In this document: positions 1 through 6,122 of the stretch, one piece after another
Position numbering within the stretch: the first letter of the stretch is position 1
Layout of the letters: each line of letters opens with the position of its first letter
DNA from: Lachnospiraceae bacterium
Lineage (GTDB): Bacteria > Bacillota > Clostridia > Lachnospirales > Anaerotignaceae
Assembly (NCBI GenBank): GCA_019422065.1
Contig: JAHZEA010000002.1
Span: 208,938 to 215,530, forward strand
Direction of reading: 5' to 3'
Length of the DNA stretch: 6,593 nucleotides
Made by a program: the position numbers and the translations under genes
Notes under the pieces: model-generated
Seen by the model: the letters and a program-made list of their open reading frames with translations, nothing else
The model's database searches: none
Told to the model about the DNA's origin: nothing

Positions 1-350
1 ATGTTTAAAGCACCTGTTTCCTCCACTCCCTGCTCTATATATCTTCGGGAAACTTCGTTATTAGCCGGGTTAAGGGCATTTCCGTGTTCCGGAAGCTTAT
101 AAACGGTATAAAGCAATATGCCTATATACACTACCGTAACAAAAACCGAAAGTATTACATATATTTTTTTGCTGTATGAATTAATTTTTTCTATTGTGTC
201 CTCAATAGTTTTGCGGCGTTTTTTCCTTTTGCCTGTTATTTTGCTCCGCATTTCTTTTTCCCATACGGAATCGATGGAATCTTCGCCGTTTACCCATTTA
301 AAAAACCTTTCCCACTTGCCTATTTTATTTGGGTCGCTTTTATAGTCCAT
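1..350 (-). CDS. mbhE: MbhE-like subunit of Mrp/Mbh-type ion-translocating complex (partial, 3' end off the window)
   Basis: The first 116 codons are present and the gene runs off the left edge. Residues about 1-60 are hydrophilic and very basic (KITGKRKKRRKTIE), probably cytoplasmic. One membrane helix follows (about 62-86, IYVILSVFVTVVYIGILLYT), then a conserved stretch with LNPANNEVSRRYIEQGVEETGALN at about 92-116 (key residues NPANNEV, YIE, EETGA). In the family this leads into a segment like NIVTGIILDYRAFDTLGE, which corresponds to the extreme C-terminus of MrpA/MnhA. Here it is encoded as a separate protein, as in archaeal membrane-bound hydrogenase MbhE. The ATG starts 1 nt after the stop of the upstream mbhD-like gene, and GAGGG lies about 10 nt before it, so the two are probably co-translated. 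The family call is fairly firm. Whether the complex is an antiporter or a hydrogenase-type machine cannot be decided here. Confidence 0.8.
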   Translation of the reverse strand, partial: MDYKSDPNKIGKWERFFKWVNGEDSIDSVWEKEMRSKITGKRKKRRKTIEDTIEKINSYSKKIYVILSVFVTVVYIGILLYTVYKLPEHGNALNPANNEVSRRYIEQGVEETGALN

Positions 351-351
351 A

Positions 352-606
352 TTACTTTTCCCTCGTTCCTTTGTTTATGGAATCAACTTTTTTAAGAGTC
401 AAAAAAAACAGTATACTTGTAACGCCTGCGCCTACTGCCGCCTCTGTTATGGCAAGGTCCGGCGCCTCAAGAAAAAGCCATATAACAGCCATAACCGTGC
501 TGTATGCCATAAATATAATTACCGTAACCAAAAGGCGCTTAGATACTGTAGCACCTATTGCGCATAAAATAAGGAATATTAAAAGTACGTATTCAAGTAT
601 TCTCAT
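352..606 (-). CDS. mbhD: DUF4040/MbhD-like membrane subunit of Mrp/Mbh-type complex
   Basis: This is an 84-residue, almost wholly hydrophobic protein with about three membrane helices (roughly 3-20, 25-46 and 53-71) and a short basic tail. The diagnostic motif is APDLAITEAAVGAG at 48-61, preceded by AYSTVMAVIWLFLE. It matches the DUF4040 (MbhD) domain found near the C-terminus of MrpA/MnhA or as a stand-alone MbhD subunit in Mbh-type hydrogenases. The Glu in TEAA lies in a membrane segment; in Mrp/Mbh complexes such residues line the lateral ion pathway (family knowledge, not shown here). Its ATG overlaps the mnhG stop by 4 nt (ATGA), and an AGGAA lies inside the mnhG 3' end. The length suits a free-standing MbhD. 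Confidence 0.85.
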   Translation of the reverse strand: MRILEYVLLIFLILCAIGATVSKRLLVTVIIFMAYSTVMAVIWLFLEAPDLAITEAAVGAGVTSILFFLTLKKVDSINKGTREK

Positions 607-917
607 CTAATATTCCTGCCTTTCTTTTTTGGTTTATCCGATGTTAGAAGCTCCATTTTACCTATTAAATGTGTTGCAACGGGGCTAGTCATCCATATAA
701 ATATTACTATTAACGCAAGCTTTACTATTTGATAAATGTTATCACTAAGCAGAATAACGCCTAAAACCGTAAGAAAAATTCCCATTGTGTCGCCTAATGA
801 AGCGGCATGCATTCTGTCTAAAACATTATTAAATCTAAAAAGTCCCAGAACACAGACTGAAAAAACAAAAGCGCCGGATAAAAGACATAAAGACGCTAAA
901 ACGGCACGTATTATCAT
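603..917 (-). CDS. mnhG: Monovalent cation/H+ antiporter subunit G (MnhG/MrpG/MbhC family)
   Basis: This is a 104-residue membrane protein with three predicted helices (about 4-26, 44-58 and 62-77). The family hallmark RFNNVLDRMHAASLGDTMG is at 28-46, and SPVATHLI at 78-85 ends the last helix. The tail is lysine-rich and probably cytoplasmic (DKPKKKGRNIR). MrpG/MbhC is a small subunit of the membrane arm in Mrp antiporters and Mbh hydrogenases, and the length is normal for the family. The ATG overlaps the mnhF stop (ATGA), with a good GGGAGG 8-10 nt upstream inside mnhF. The position between F and the DUF4040 gene fits the canonical E-F-G-D order. Confidence 0.93.
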   Translation of the reverse strand: MIIRAVLASLCLLSGAFVFSVCVLGLFRFNNVLDRMHAASLGDTMGIFLTVLGVILLSDNIYQIVKLALIVIFIWMTSPVATHLIGKMELLTSDKPKKKGRNIR

Positions 918-1240
918 TTTTCATCCTCCCAGCTCTTTGTTTTTTTTATTTTTTCTTTCTTGTTATGCTCAACTGTTACCACATGGCTTAGTATAACCAC
1001 CGACAAAAAATTCAAAAGGGCATAAACAAGGGCAATATCAACAAAAAACGCTTCATCCACGTATATGGAAATAATGCATATAGCCGCAGTTGACACAGTA
1101 CCAATTACATTTACAGCCACTATTCTGTCGGTAAAGCGCGGCCCCTTTATTGAGCGCAGGAGCGAAAAAATAAGCAGAACGGACAGTACCACAAAATATA
1201 CTATAAATACCGCCCTTAAAAAAAACGGCTGTAAATTCAT
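914..1240 (-). CDS. mnhF: Monovalent cation/H+ antiporter subunit F (MnhF/MrpF/MbhB family)
   Basis: This is a 108-residue protein with three membrane helices (about 8-28, 40-60 and 66-88). The family motif KGPRFTDRIVAVNVIG is at 32-47, and DIALVYALLNFLSVVIL at 68-84 is typical of the third MrpF helix. The soluble tail from about 91 is rich in Lys and Glu (HNKKEKIKKTKSWEDEK), somewhat longer and more charged than the core family needs. The ATG overlaps the mnhE stop by 4 nt, and GGAGG lies about 10 nt upstream, indicating translational coupling. In Mrp/Mbh complexes, E, F and G sit together as small subunits in the membrane arm. Confidence 0.93.
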   Translation of the reverse strand: MNLQPFFLRAVFIVYFVVLSVLLIFSLLRSIKGPRFTDRIVAVNVIGTVSTAAICIISIYVDEAFFVDIALVYALLNFLSVVILSHVVTVEHNKKEKIKKTKSWEDEK

Positions 1241-1704
1241 TCTACATTATCCTCCATTTTTCTTATATATTTAAGTACCTGCAAATTGTCTAAGTCTTTG
1301 GCAAACTCCGGCACAAGGGCATGAACCATATACTGCCCATCTTCCAGCTTTACAGTATATGTGCCGGGGGTAAGTGTTATGGAATTAGCTAAAATGCATT
1401 TTGTAGAAAACTTTTTAAGGCCCGGGTTAAATGTTACAATTTTAGAATCCGGTTTTTTATTTGGCGAAAGTATAATTTTAATAACGCTTATATTTGACAA
1501 TACAATATGGAAAAACAAAACAACAAAGAATTTAATAAAAAGAGGGATTTTTTTAATTGAAAAAATATCGTTTTTAATGCTGTAGCCAAGAAAACGGCAC
1601 AAAAAGAAGTATAAAGTACAGCAAACAACAAGGCCGACAACAGCCGTTTCAGCCGTAAATCTGCCATTAAATATAATCCAAAGAATATAAAGAACAAAAA
1701 TCAT
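1237..1704 (-). CDS. mnhE: Na+/H+ antiporter subunit E (MnhE/MrpE/MbhA family)
   Basis: This 155-residue protein has two hydrophobic zones near the N-terminus (about 1-38) and one at about 53-79, then a soluble domain carrying the family signature ANSITLTPGTYTV (106-118) and MVHAL (126-130). This layout is the one known for MrpE, where the C-terminal domain lies in the cytoplasm. It is the first gene of the cluster. The chosen ATG is the first in frame and puts the opening hydrophobic helix at residue 1, as in homologues. A GGGGGA sequence lies about 7 nt before it, a less usual Shine-Dalgarno than the AGGAGG type used elsewhere in the window. A leader of 100-240 nt precedes it. The length is close to the family's usual 155-170. 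Confidence 0.92.
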   Translation of the reverse strand: MIFVLYILWIIFNGRFTAETAVVGLVVCCTLYFFLCRFLGYSIKNDIFSIKKIPLFIKFFVVLFFHIVLSNISVIKIILSPNKKPDSKIVTFNPGLKKFSTKCILANSITLTPGTYTVKLEDGQYMVHALVPEFAKDLDNLQVLKYIRKMEDNVE

Positions 1705-1920
1705 ACGCAGTCCCCCGTATTTGGCCTGCCATTTGACAACCCCTGAAATTTAAAATCCATAAAACCAAAAAATGTCATTAAAAACGCTTTAATAGTATTA
1801 TAATCTAATACAGCCGTTTTTTCATATATTTATTATTAGATATTTTATTAAAAAAATTATAATTTTTAGTATATTTTATACAAAAATACTCAAAAACCGT
1901 TCTACTATTTAAAAATCGAG

Positions 1921-1940
1921 TGCAAAATTTATGTTTTGCA
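1921..1940. repeat. Inverted repeat TGCAAAA-N6-TTTTGCA at the putative 5' end of the mnh transcript
   Basis: The two 7-bp arms (1921-1927 and 1934-1940) are perfect complements around a 6-nt loop. If the promoter at 1949-1975 is used, the transcript would start about at the first base of this repeat. It could then form a 5'-terminal hairpin that protects the RNA, or serve as an operator at the start site. Both roles are inferred. The low G+C content makes it a modest structure. Confidence 0.4.
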
Positions 1941-1948
1941 TTTAATTT

Positions 1949-1975
1949 ATTATAATTTTATGGACATTTTGGCAA
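1949..1975 (-). promoter_or_regulatory. Candidate sigma-A promoter for the mnhE operon
   Basis: On the minus strand, a -35 of TTGCCA (1975-1970, 5 of 6 consensus) and a perfect -10 TATAAT (1954-1949) are separated by 15 bp. This spacing is shorter than the preferred 17. Transcription would begin near 1942, giving a leader of about 240 nt. A second perfect TATAAT at 1802-1797 lacks a recognisable -35 and would give a leader of about 90 nt. In such AT-rich DNA TATAAT occurs often by chance, so this is only a candidate. Confidence 0.35.
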
Positions 1976-1987
1976 TATTATAATAAC

Positions 1988-2039
1988 AAAAAACGGTATT
2001 CGCCCAGTTTTTTAAATACTGAACAAAATACCGTTTTTT
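1988..2039 (-). terminator. Intrinsic (bidirectional-looking) terminator after the SH3 protein gene
   Basis: A perfect 13-bp stem (AAAAAACGGTATT, 1988-2000, with its complement at 2027-2039) encloses a 26-nt loop, which itself holds a CAGT/ACTG mini-stem. The outer A/T runs supply a U-tract in either direction. It begins 14 nt after the stop codon of the SH3 gene, where a terminator is expected. It also insulates that gene from the mnh operon. Confidence 0.85.
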
Positions 2040-2053
2040 AACTAACAATAAAT

Positions 2054-3088
2054 TTATTGCTGACTAGAAGCTGTTTCTCCCGGCTCTACAAGCTGAACGT
2101 ATTTGCTCTGAACATATCCTGTTTGGCCGTTATAGTCCACACAGTACCATGAGTTAAGCTTTTTGGTAATTGTAATTATTTCGCCTTCATCAAATGAACC
2201 TATAGCTGTATAGAATGTACCGTTAAGGCTGCGCACCGGAAGCGACTCTATACCGTAAACTACACCCATATAAGTTTGGGTTTTAGGCTTTGTAATAGAG
2301 CTTGCCATTTCAGTTGACAAATAATACTCATTTACCCAGCCGTAAGCAGTTTTAAACCAAACCTCGTTATCGCCGTTTATTGATACAGCTGTTACTTTTT
2401 CTGTTCCCTGACTTGCCTTAAGGTGGGTAACTATTTTAGAGCCGGTATATGGCAGTTCATAAACCGGTGTTTTGCTGTAAAGAACATACATATCTTCATC
2501 TGCCGGTATAAGAGATTTGCCTCTATATACTCCACAGGAGCAGTATCCATCTAAATTATAACTGTGTATGTGGTTTAATTCTTCGTAATTATTGCTGTGG
2601 TAAACTGTAAGTGTACCGCCTTTAAACCTGCCGTTCATAAAATCATCTTTATGGTTTTTGTCATAAGCATAATAACCTTCAAAAACCACACTTCCGTTAG
2701 GAGCAGAATATGCCTCGTAAACACTCATTCCATTTTTATCAGCACTTTTTACTATTACGCTGTATGTATCATCACCCTTATTAAATTCTATAAGGTCACC
2801 ATATTTTACACTTGTATATATGTTTGTAATACTTGTAATAGGATATTTGCTGACAGTTGAATTTACATTATATTCATGGCCAAACAATTCCTCAAACATA
2901 AAGTGAACAAAAGCTTCATTGCCTTCCTCATAAACACTTCTTTCCCATATATTATAAAAGTTCTCTCCGTTTATCTCTAATGTTGATTTTTCTCTTGCGG
3001 CAAACACATTGTTAAAAACCGGTGTAACTGTAAACATAACAGACATAACCGAAATACCACATACTGCTTTTTTCAAAATATTTTTCAT
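2054..3088 (-). CDS. Secreted protein with two C-terminal SH3b domains
   Basis: This 344-residue protein starts with a signal peptide (MKNILKKAV, hydrophobic core to about 28, likely cleavage after VFA at 28-30). A domain of unknown function at about 40-168 follows; its pattern (FMFEELFG at 64-70, YGDLIEF at 96-102, SVIV at 110-113) recalls CHAP/NlpC-like amidase folds, but I see no catalytic Cys and the expected His position is Tyr. Residues 173-186 form a small H-x-H...C-x-C-G motif. Two SH3b-type repeats end the protein: about 200-258 (VWFKTAYGWVNEYYL) and 274-333 (LPVRS, WYCVDYNGQTGYVQSKYV). SH3b domains usually bind peptidoglycan or surface polymers, so I infer a cell-wall-associated role. 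An earlier in-frame ATG at 3130 would add 14 residues. I prefer 3088 because AGGAGGT sits 6 nt before it and the signal peptide then starts at residue 1. The gene stands alone, with its own promoter and terminator. Confidence 0.85.
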   Translation of the reverse strand: MKNILKKAVCGISVMSVMFTVTPVFNNVFAAREKSTLEINGENFYNIWERSVYEEGNEAFVHFMFEELFGHEYNVNSTVSKYPITSITNIYTSVKYGDLIEFNKGDDTYSVIVKSADKNGMSVYEAYSAPNGSVVFEGYYAYDKNHKDDFMNGRFKGGTLTVYHSNNYEELNHIHSYNLDGYCSCGVYRGKSLIPADEDMYVLYSKTPVYELPYTGSKIVTHLKASQGTEKVTAVSINGDNEVWFKTAYGWVNEYYLSTEMASSITKPKTQTYMGVVYGIESLPVRSLNGTFYTAIGSFDEGEIITITKKLNSWYCVDYNGQTGYVQSKYVQLVEPGETASSQQ

Positions 3089-3094
3089 TATTTT

Positions 3095-3101
3095 ACCTCC
3101 T
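3095..3101 (-). promoter_or_regulatory. Ribosome binding site that fixes the start of the SH3 protein
   Basis: A full AGGAGGT lies 6 nt upstream of the ATG at 3088. The alternative ATG at 3130 lies upstream of this site, close to the inferred transcription start, and would make the signal peptide internal. The site therefore decides the start. Confidence 0.85.
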
Positions 3102-3139
3102 ATCTCTATTTTAATTGCAATTATATCCACTAAATACAG

Positions 3140-3167
3140 ATTACAATATTATAATGCTTAATGTCAA
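3140..3167 (-). promoter_or_regulatory. Candidate sigma-A promoter of the SH3 protein gene, with nested inverted repeats
   Basis: The minus strand has a perfect -35 TTGACA (3167-3162) and a -10 TGTAAT (3145-3140, 5 of 6) with a 16-bp spacer. The start would be near 3133, giving a leader of about 45 nt with the ribosome binding site well placed. AATGTC/GACATT (3160-3165 and 3176-3181) overlaps the -35, and ATTACAA/TTGTAAT (3140-3146 and 3181-3187) spans the whole promoter. These could be operator sites. Confidence 0.6.
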
Positions 3168-3220
3168 CAAATTACGACATTTGTAATATATATTAAATAT
3201 TATATGCTTTAAAACACAAA

Positions 3221-3266
3221 AAAATAAAAAAACGGCCCTTTATCCCTTAAAATTGGACAAGAGCCG
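3221..3266 (-). terminator. Rho-independent terminator of the proBAC operon
   Basis: On the minus strand CGGCTCTT (3266-3259) pairs with AAGGGCCG (3240-3233), with one G-U pair. A run of seven T and a further TTTT (3232-3221) follow. The stem starts 8 nt after the proC stop codon. It ends the proline operon before the promoter of the SH3 gene. Confidence 0.88.
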
Positions 3267-3274
3267 AAATTACA

Positions 3275-4078
3275 TTATCCTAATTCTTTTGTTCTTTCAT
3301 AAGCGCTTTTTACGGCGTCCATGGCAGCATTTCTAAAACCGTTTTTCTCAAGAGCATGAACTCCTGCAATAGTGCTTCCCTTTGGTGAGCATACAGCGTC
3401 TTTCAGCTCTCCCGGGTGCTTACCGCTTTTAAGCACCAATTCTGCTGAGCCTATAAGTGTTTGGCAGGCATAATTTATTGCTTTACTTCTTGGCAAGCCA
3501 CATTCCACAGCACCATCGCTTAAGGCTTCTATAAACATATACACAAAAGCCGGGCCGCAGCCTGAAAGCGCACTGGCGGCATCAATAAGGTTTTCGTCTA
3601 TAAAATCCACACTGCCGGCATGAGCCATGGCTTTTTTAAAATCTTCTATTTCTTCTGGTGTAACTTTGCTGTCACAACAGCAAAGAATCATTCCCTTACC
3701 TATTGAAACAGGTGTGTTTGGCATAATTCGTATAACAGGATAGTCTCCGCCGGCAAGGCTTTTTATTTTTTCTACGCTTATTCCTGCTGCCATTGAAACA
3801 AGTACAAAGCCAGTTTCTCTTTGAGCCAGTATATCTTTAATTCCGCTAAGCATATCCGCCATAACCTGCGGTTTAACACCTAAAAATATAAACCTGCTTT
3901 CTTTTGCGGCTTCAGCATTTGTGCCGTAAGCACAGCCTAATGAAAGAGCCAGTTTTTTTGCCTTTTCCTCTGTGCGGTTTGTAAGTATTATTTTTTCACT
4001 ATCTATGCTTTTGGAAGCGGCTTGGGCCAATGCCCCGCCCATATTACCGGTTCCTATAAAGCCCAATTCGTATTTCAT
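3275..4078 (-). CDS. proC: Pyrroline-5-carboxylate reductase
   Basis: ProC reduces 1-pyrroline-5-carboxylate to L-proline with NAD(P)H in the cytoplasm, the last step of proline synthesis. The 267 residues match the usual family length. The N-terminal Rossmann fold shows GFIGTGNMGGAL (6-17) and TNRTEEK; FLGVKPQ (65-71) and IRIMPNTP (116-123) are the conserved nucleotide-side motifs. The helical C-terminal domain carries ALSGCGPAF (170-178) and the family signature around DAVCSPKGSTIAGVHALE (227-244). A run of three Cys (133-135) is unusual but lies outside the known motifs. The ATG lies 14 nt after the proA stop. AAGGAG in that gap serves as ribosome binding site, and the ATG is the only sensible start. 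It is the last gene of proBAC and is followed directly by a terminator. Confidence 0.97.
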   Translation of the reverse strand: MKYELGFIGTGNMGGALAQAASKSIDSEKIILTNRTEEKAKKLALSLGCAYGTNAEAAKESRFIFLGVKPQVMADMLSGIKDILAQRETGFVLVSMAAGISVEKIKSLAGGDYPVIRIMPNTPVSIGKGMILCCCDSKVTPEEIEDFKKAMAHAGSVDFIDENLIDAASALSGCGPAFVYMFIEALSDGAVECGLPRSKAINYACQTLIGSAELVLKSGKHPGELKDAVCSPKGSTIAGVHALEKNGFRNAAMDAVKSAYERTKELG

Positions 4079-4092
4079 TTAAAAAACTCCTT

Positions 4093-5352
4093 TCAGCGTG
4101 TATGACCATTGCCTTTTATTACATATTTATATGTGTTAAGCTCCTCAAGGCCCATAGGTCCCCTTGCGTGAAGTTTTTGTGTGGAAATTCCCATTTCACA
4201 GCCCAAACCAAACTCTCCGCCGTCTGTAAAGCGTGTTGAAGCGTTTACATATACTGCCGCAGAGTCAACTGACTTTGTAAATAAATTAGCTGTTTTTTCG
4301 TTTTCGGTAACAATAGCGTCTGAATGGCCTGTTGAGTGAAGTGATATATGCTTTATAGCTTCTTGCGGTGTATCAACAATCTTTACAGCAAGTATATAGT
4401 CAAGAAATTCTGTATCAAAATCATTTTCCCCGGCCTTAACTCCGTCTATAATTTTTGCACTTCTCTCGTCAAGGCGCATTTCTACAGGTGTAAGATTATT
4501 AGATATTCTGTCGTCTACAAGGCGTTTTTTAAGAAGTGGCAGGAATTTTTCGGCTATTTGGGAATTTACAACACATACTTCCTCGGCATTACATACTGAA
4601 GGTCTGCTTGTTTTGGCGTTTTCTATTATATTAAGAGCCTTATCAATATCGGCGTCTTTATCAACATACACATGACAAATTCCTGTTCCGGTTTGAATAC
4701 AGTTTACTGTGGCATTTTCAACACATGCCCTTATAAGGTTGGCGCCGCCTCTTGGTATAAGAAGGTCTACATAACCAACAGCTGTCATTAGCTCATTGGC
4801 GCTTTGATGTGTTGTATCCTGTATAAGCTGAACAACATCAGGTGATATACCGGCTTTTTCAACTCCTTCACGCATAGCATTTGTTATAGCCTGAGCCGAA
4901 AGAAAAGCCTCTTTGCCTACTCTTAAAATACAGGCATTACCACTTTTTAAGCATAAAGCGGCGGCATCTGATGTAACATTAGGGCGGCTTTCGTAAATAA
5001 TAGCTATTACACCCATAGGCACTGATATTTTTTGTATCAAAAGTCCGTCATTACGTGTAACGCTTTTAATAACCCTTCCCACAGGGTCGTCAAGCTGGGC
5101 TACTTCTCTAATGCCTTTTGACATGTCGCTTATTCTTTTTTCGTTAAGCATAAGTCTATCCAGCATTACAGACGAAATACTGCCTTTTGCCTTTTCCATG
5201 TCCTGAGCATTTGCTTTTAATATATTTTCGGTATTATTAATAAGAGCTTCTGCCATAAGCAAAAGAGCCTGATTTTTTACTTCTGTTGAAGCCATTAACA
5301 GCTCAGGCGCTGATTTTTTGGCGTTTTTAAGTATATCAAGTGTTGTAATCAT
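4093..5352 (-). CDS. proA: Gamma-glutamyl phosphate reductase (glutamate-5-semialdehyde dehydrogenase)
   Basis: ProA reduces gamma-glutamyl phosphate with NADPH to glutamate-5-semialdehyde, which cyclises spontaneously to pyrroline-5-carboxylate. The 419-residue length is typical. The fold is aldehyde-dehydrogenase-like: PMGVIAIIYESRPNVT (112-127), PRGGANLI (200-207), the catalytic Cys at 254 in PSVCNAEEV, HSTGHSDAI (339-347), and the ProA signature VNASTRFTDGGEFGLGCEMG (369-388). One deviation is LRVGKEA at 143-149, where most relatives have LRGGKE; the codon is clearly GTA. The product should still be active, because the catalytic residues are intact. The ATG overlaps the proB stop (ATGA), and proC follows 14 nt after the stop. 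ProA and ProB commonly act together to protect the labile acyl phosphate (family knowledge). Confidence 0.97.
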   Translation of the reverse strand: MITTLDILKNAKKSAPELLMASTEVKNQALLLMAEALINNTENILKANAQDMEKAKGSISSVMLDRLMLNEKRISDMSKGIREVAQLDDPVGRVIKSVTRNDGLLIQKISVPMGVIAIIYESRPNVTSDAAALCLKSGNACILRVGKEAFLSAQAITNAMREGVEKAGISPDVVQLIQDTTHQSANELMTAVGYVDLLIPRGGANLIRACVENATVNCIQTGTGICHVYVDKDADIDKALNIIENAKTSRPSVCNAEEVCVVNSQIAEKFLPLLKKRLVDDRISNNLTPVEMRLDERSAKIIDGVKAGENDFDTEFLDYILAVKIVDTPQEAIKHISLHSTGHSDAIVTENEKTANLFTKSVDSAAVYVNASTRFTDGGEFGLGCEMGISTQKLHARGPMGLEELNTYKYVIKGNGHTR

Positions 5353-6122
5353 CTTTTACCTCCTGCTATAAACTTAGTTCCCACTTTTTTGCCGTCTACA
5401 ATATCATAAAGTATCTCCGGGTTAAGGCCGTTTGCTATAATCATATCACATCCGGCTTCCATGGCTATTTGTGCAGCATGTATTTTGGTTATCATTCCGC
5501 CTGTACCAAAGCTTGAGCCTGCACCCCCTGCAAGAGCTATTATTTCCGGCGTAATTTCTTCAACCTCGCTTATGAGTTTGGCATTTTTGTCTTTATGCGG
5601 GTCAGCTGTAAAAAGTCCGTCTATATCCGAAAGAAGTATTACAAGGTCAGCATGGATATTGGCCGAAACAAAAGCCGCCAAAGAGTCGTTTTCTCCTATA
5701 TAAAATTCCTCGGTGGCAACAGAGTCGTTCTCGTTAATAATAGGTATAGTGTTAAGCTCAAGAAGTCTTGAAAGTGTATTATACAAATTTTTTCTGTGAA
5801 TTTCGTCGTCTATATCGGCCTTTGTTACAAGAACCTGAGCCACACAGTGGTTATAATCTGAAAAAAGCTTGTCGTAAGTATACATCAGCTCACACTGGCC
5901 AATAGCCGCTACTGCCTGTTTTGTGGCTATATCATCCGGGCGTTTTGAAAGGCCTACTTTGCCTATACCCATACCCATGGCGCCTGATGTAACAAGTATC
6001 ATTTCGTTTCCGGCGTTTTTAATATCGCTCATAACTTTACATAGAAGCTCTACACGGCGGATATTTAAGTTTCCCGTTTTGTGCGTAAGTGTTGATGTGC
6101 CTACCTTTACTACTATTCTCAT
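5349..6122 (-). CDS. proB: Glutamate 5-kinase, short form without PUA domain
   Basis: ProB phosphorylates L-glutamate on its gamma-carboxyl with ATP, the committed and usually proline-inhibited step of proline synthesis. The amino-acid-kinase fold is complete: VVKVGTSTLT (4-13), LVTSGAMGMG (43-52), PIINENDSV (127-135), GENDSLAAFVS (143-153), LLSDIDGLFTADP (163-175) and the glycine-rich GTGGMITKIHAA (206-217). The usual GDND is GEND here. At 257 residues it stops right after the kinase domain, whereas the E. coli enzyme (about 367) carries a C-terminal PUA domain. The short form is known in other bacteria, so this is not a truncation. The ATG has AGAAGG 9 nt upstream, a weaker site than that of proA. 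It is the first gene of proBAC and is preceded by a leader of about 200 nt that may regulate it. Confidence 0.97.
   Translation of the reverse strand: MRIVVKVGTSTLTHKTGNLNIRRVELLCKVMSDIKNAGNEMILVTSGAMGMGIGKVGLSKRPDDIATKQAVAAIGQCELMYTYDKLFSDYNHCVAQVLVTKADIDDEIHRKNLYNTLSRLLELNTIPIINENDSVATEEFYIGENDSLAAFVSANIHADLVILLSDIDGLFTADPHKDKNAKLISEVEEITPEIIALAGGAGSSFGTGGMITKIHAAQIAMEAGCDMIIANGLNPEILYDIVDGKKVGTKFIAGGKR
5358..5364 (-). promoter_or_regulatory. proA ribosome binding site embedded in the last codons of proB
   Basis: AGGAGGT is read by ProB as part of Ala-Gly-Gly-Lys and lies 5 nt before the proA ATG, which overlaps the proB stop as ATGA. The site is stronger than that of proB itself. This suggests that ProA is made by coupled or more frequent initiation, as expected for partners that share a labile intermediate. 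Confidence 0.8.

Larger units (their letters stand above)
1705..1987 (-). other. AT-rich intergenic leader/promoter region of the mnh/mbh operon
   Basis: No plausible gene is visible on either strand here. Going toward mnhE, the region holds a candidate promoter at 1949-1975, a hairpin at 1921-1940, a second possible -10 (TATAAT at 1797-1802) with no good -35, and about 95 nt of further untranslated DNA. The final 35 nt before the ATG are much less AT-rich than the rest. A short pairing of GCAG with CTGC flanks the GGGGGA ribosome binding site and could place it in a loop, but four base pairs are weak evidence. Confidence 0.6.

Noticed and set aside
118..345. Plus-strand open frames opposite the mnh/mbh genes, the SH3 gene and proA/proB
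   Set aside because: They lie antisense to clearly conserved genes, have no ribosome binding sites and show no recognisable family features.
3089..3130. Upstream ATG at 3130 as the start of the SH3 protein
   Set aside because: It would bury the signal peptide behind 14 residues and lies almost at the inferred transcription start, while AGGAGGT precedes the ATG at 3088.
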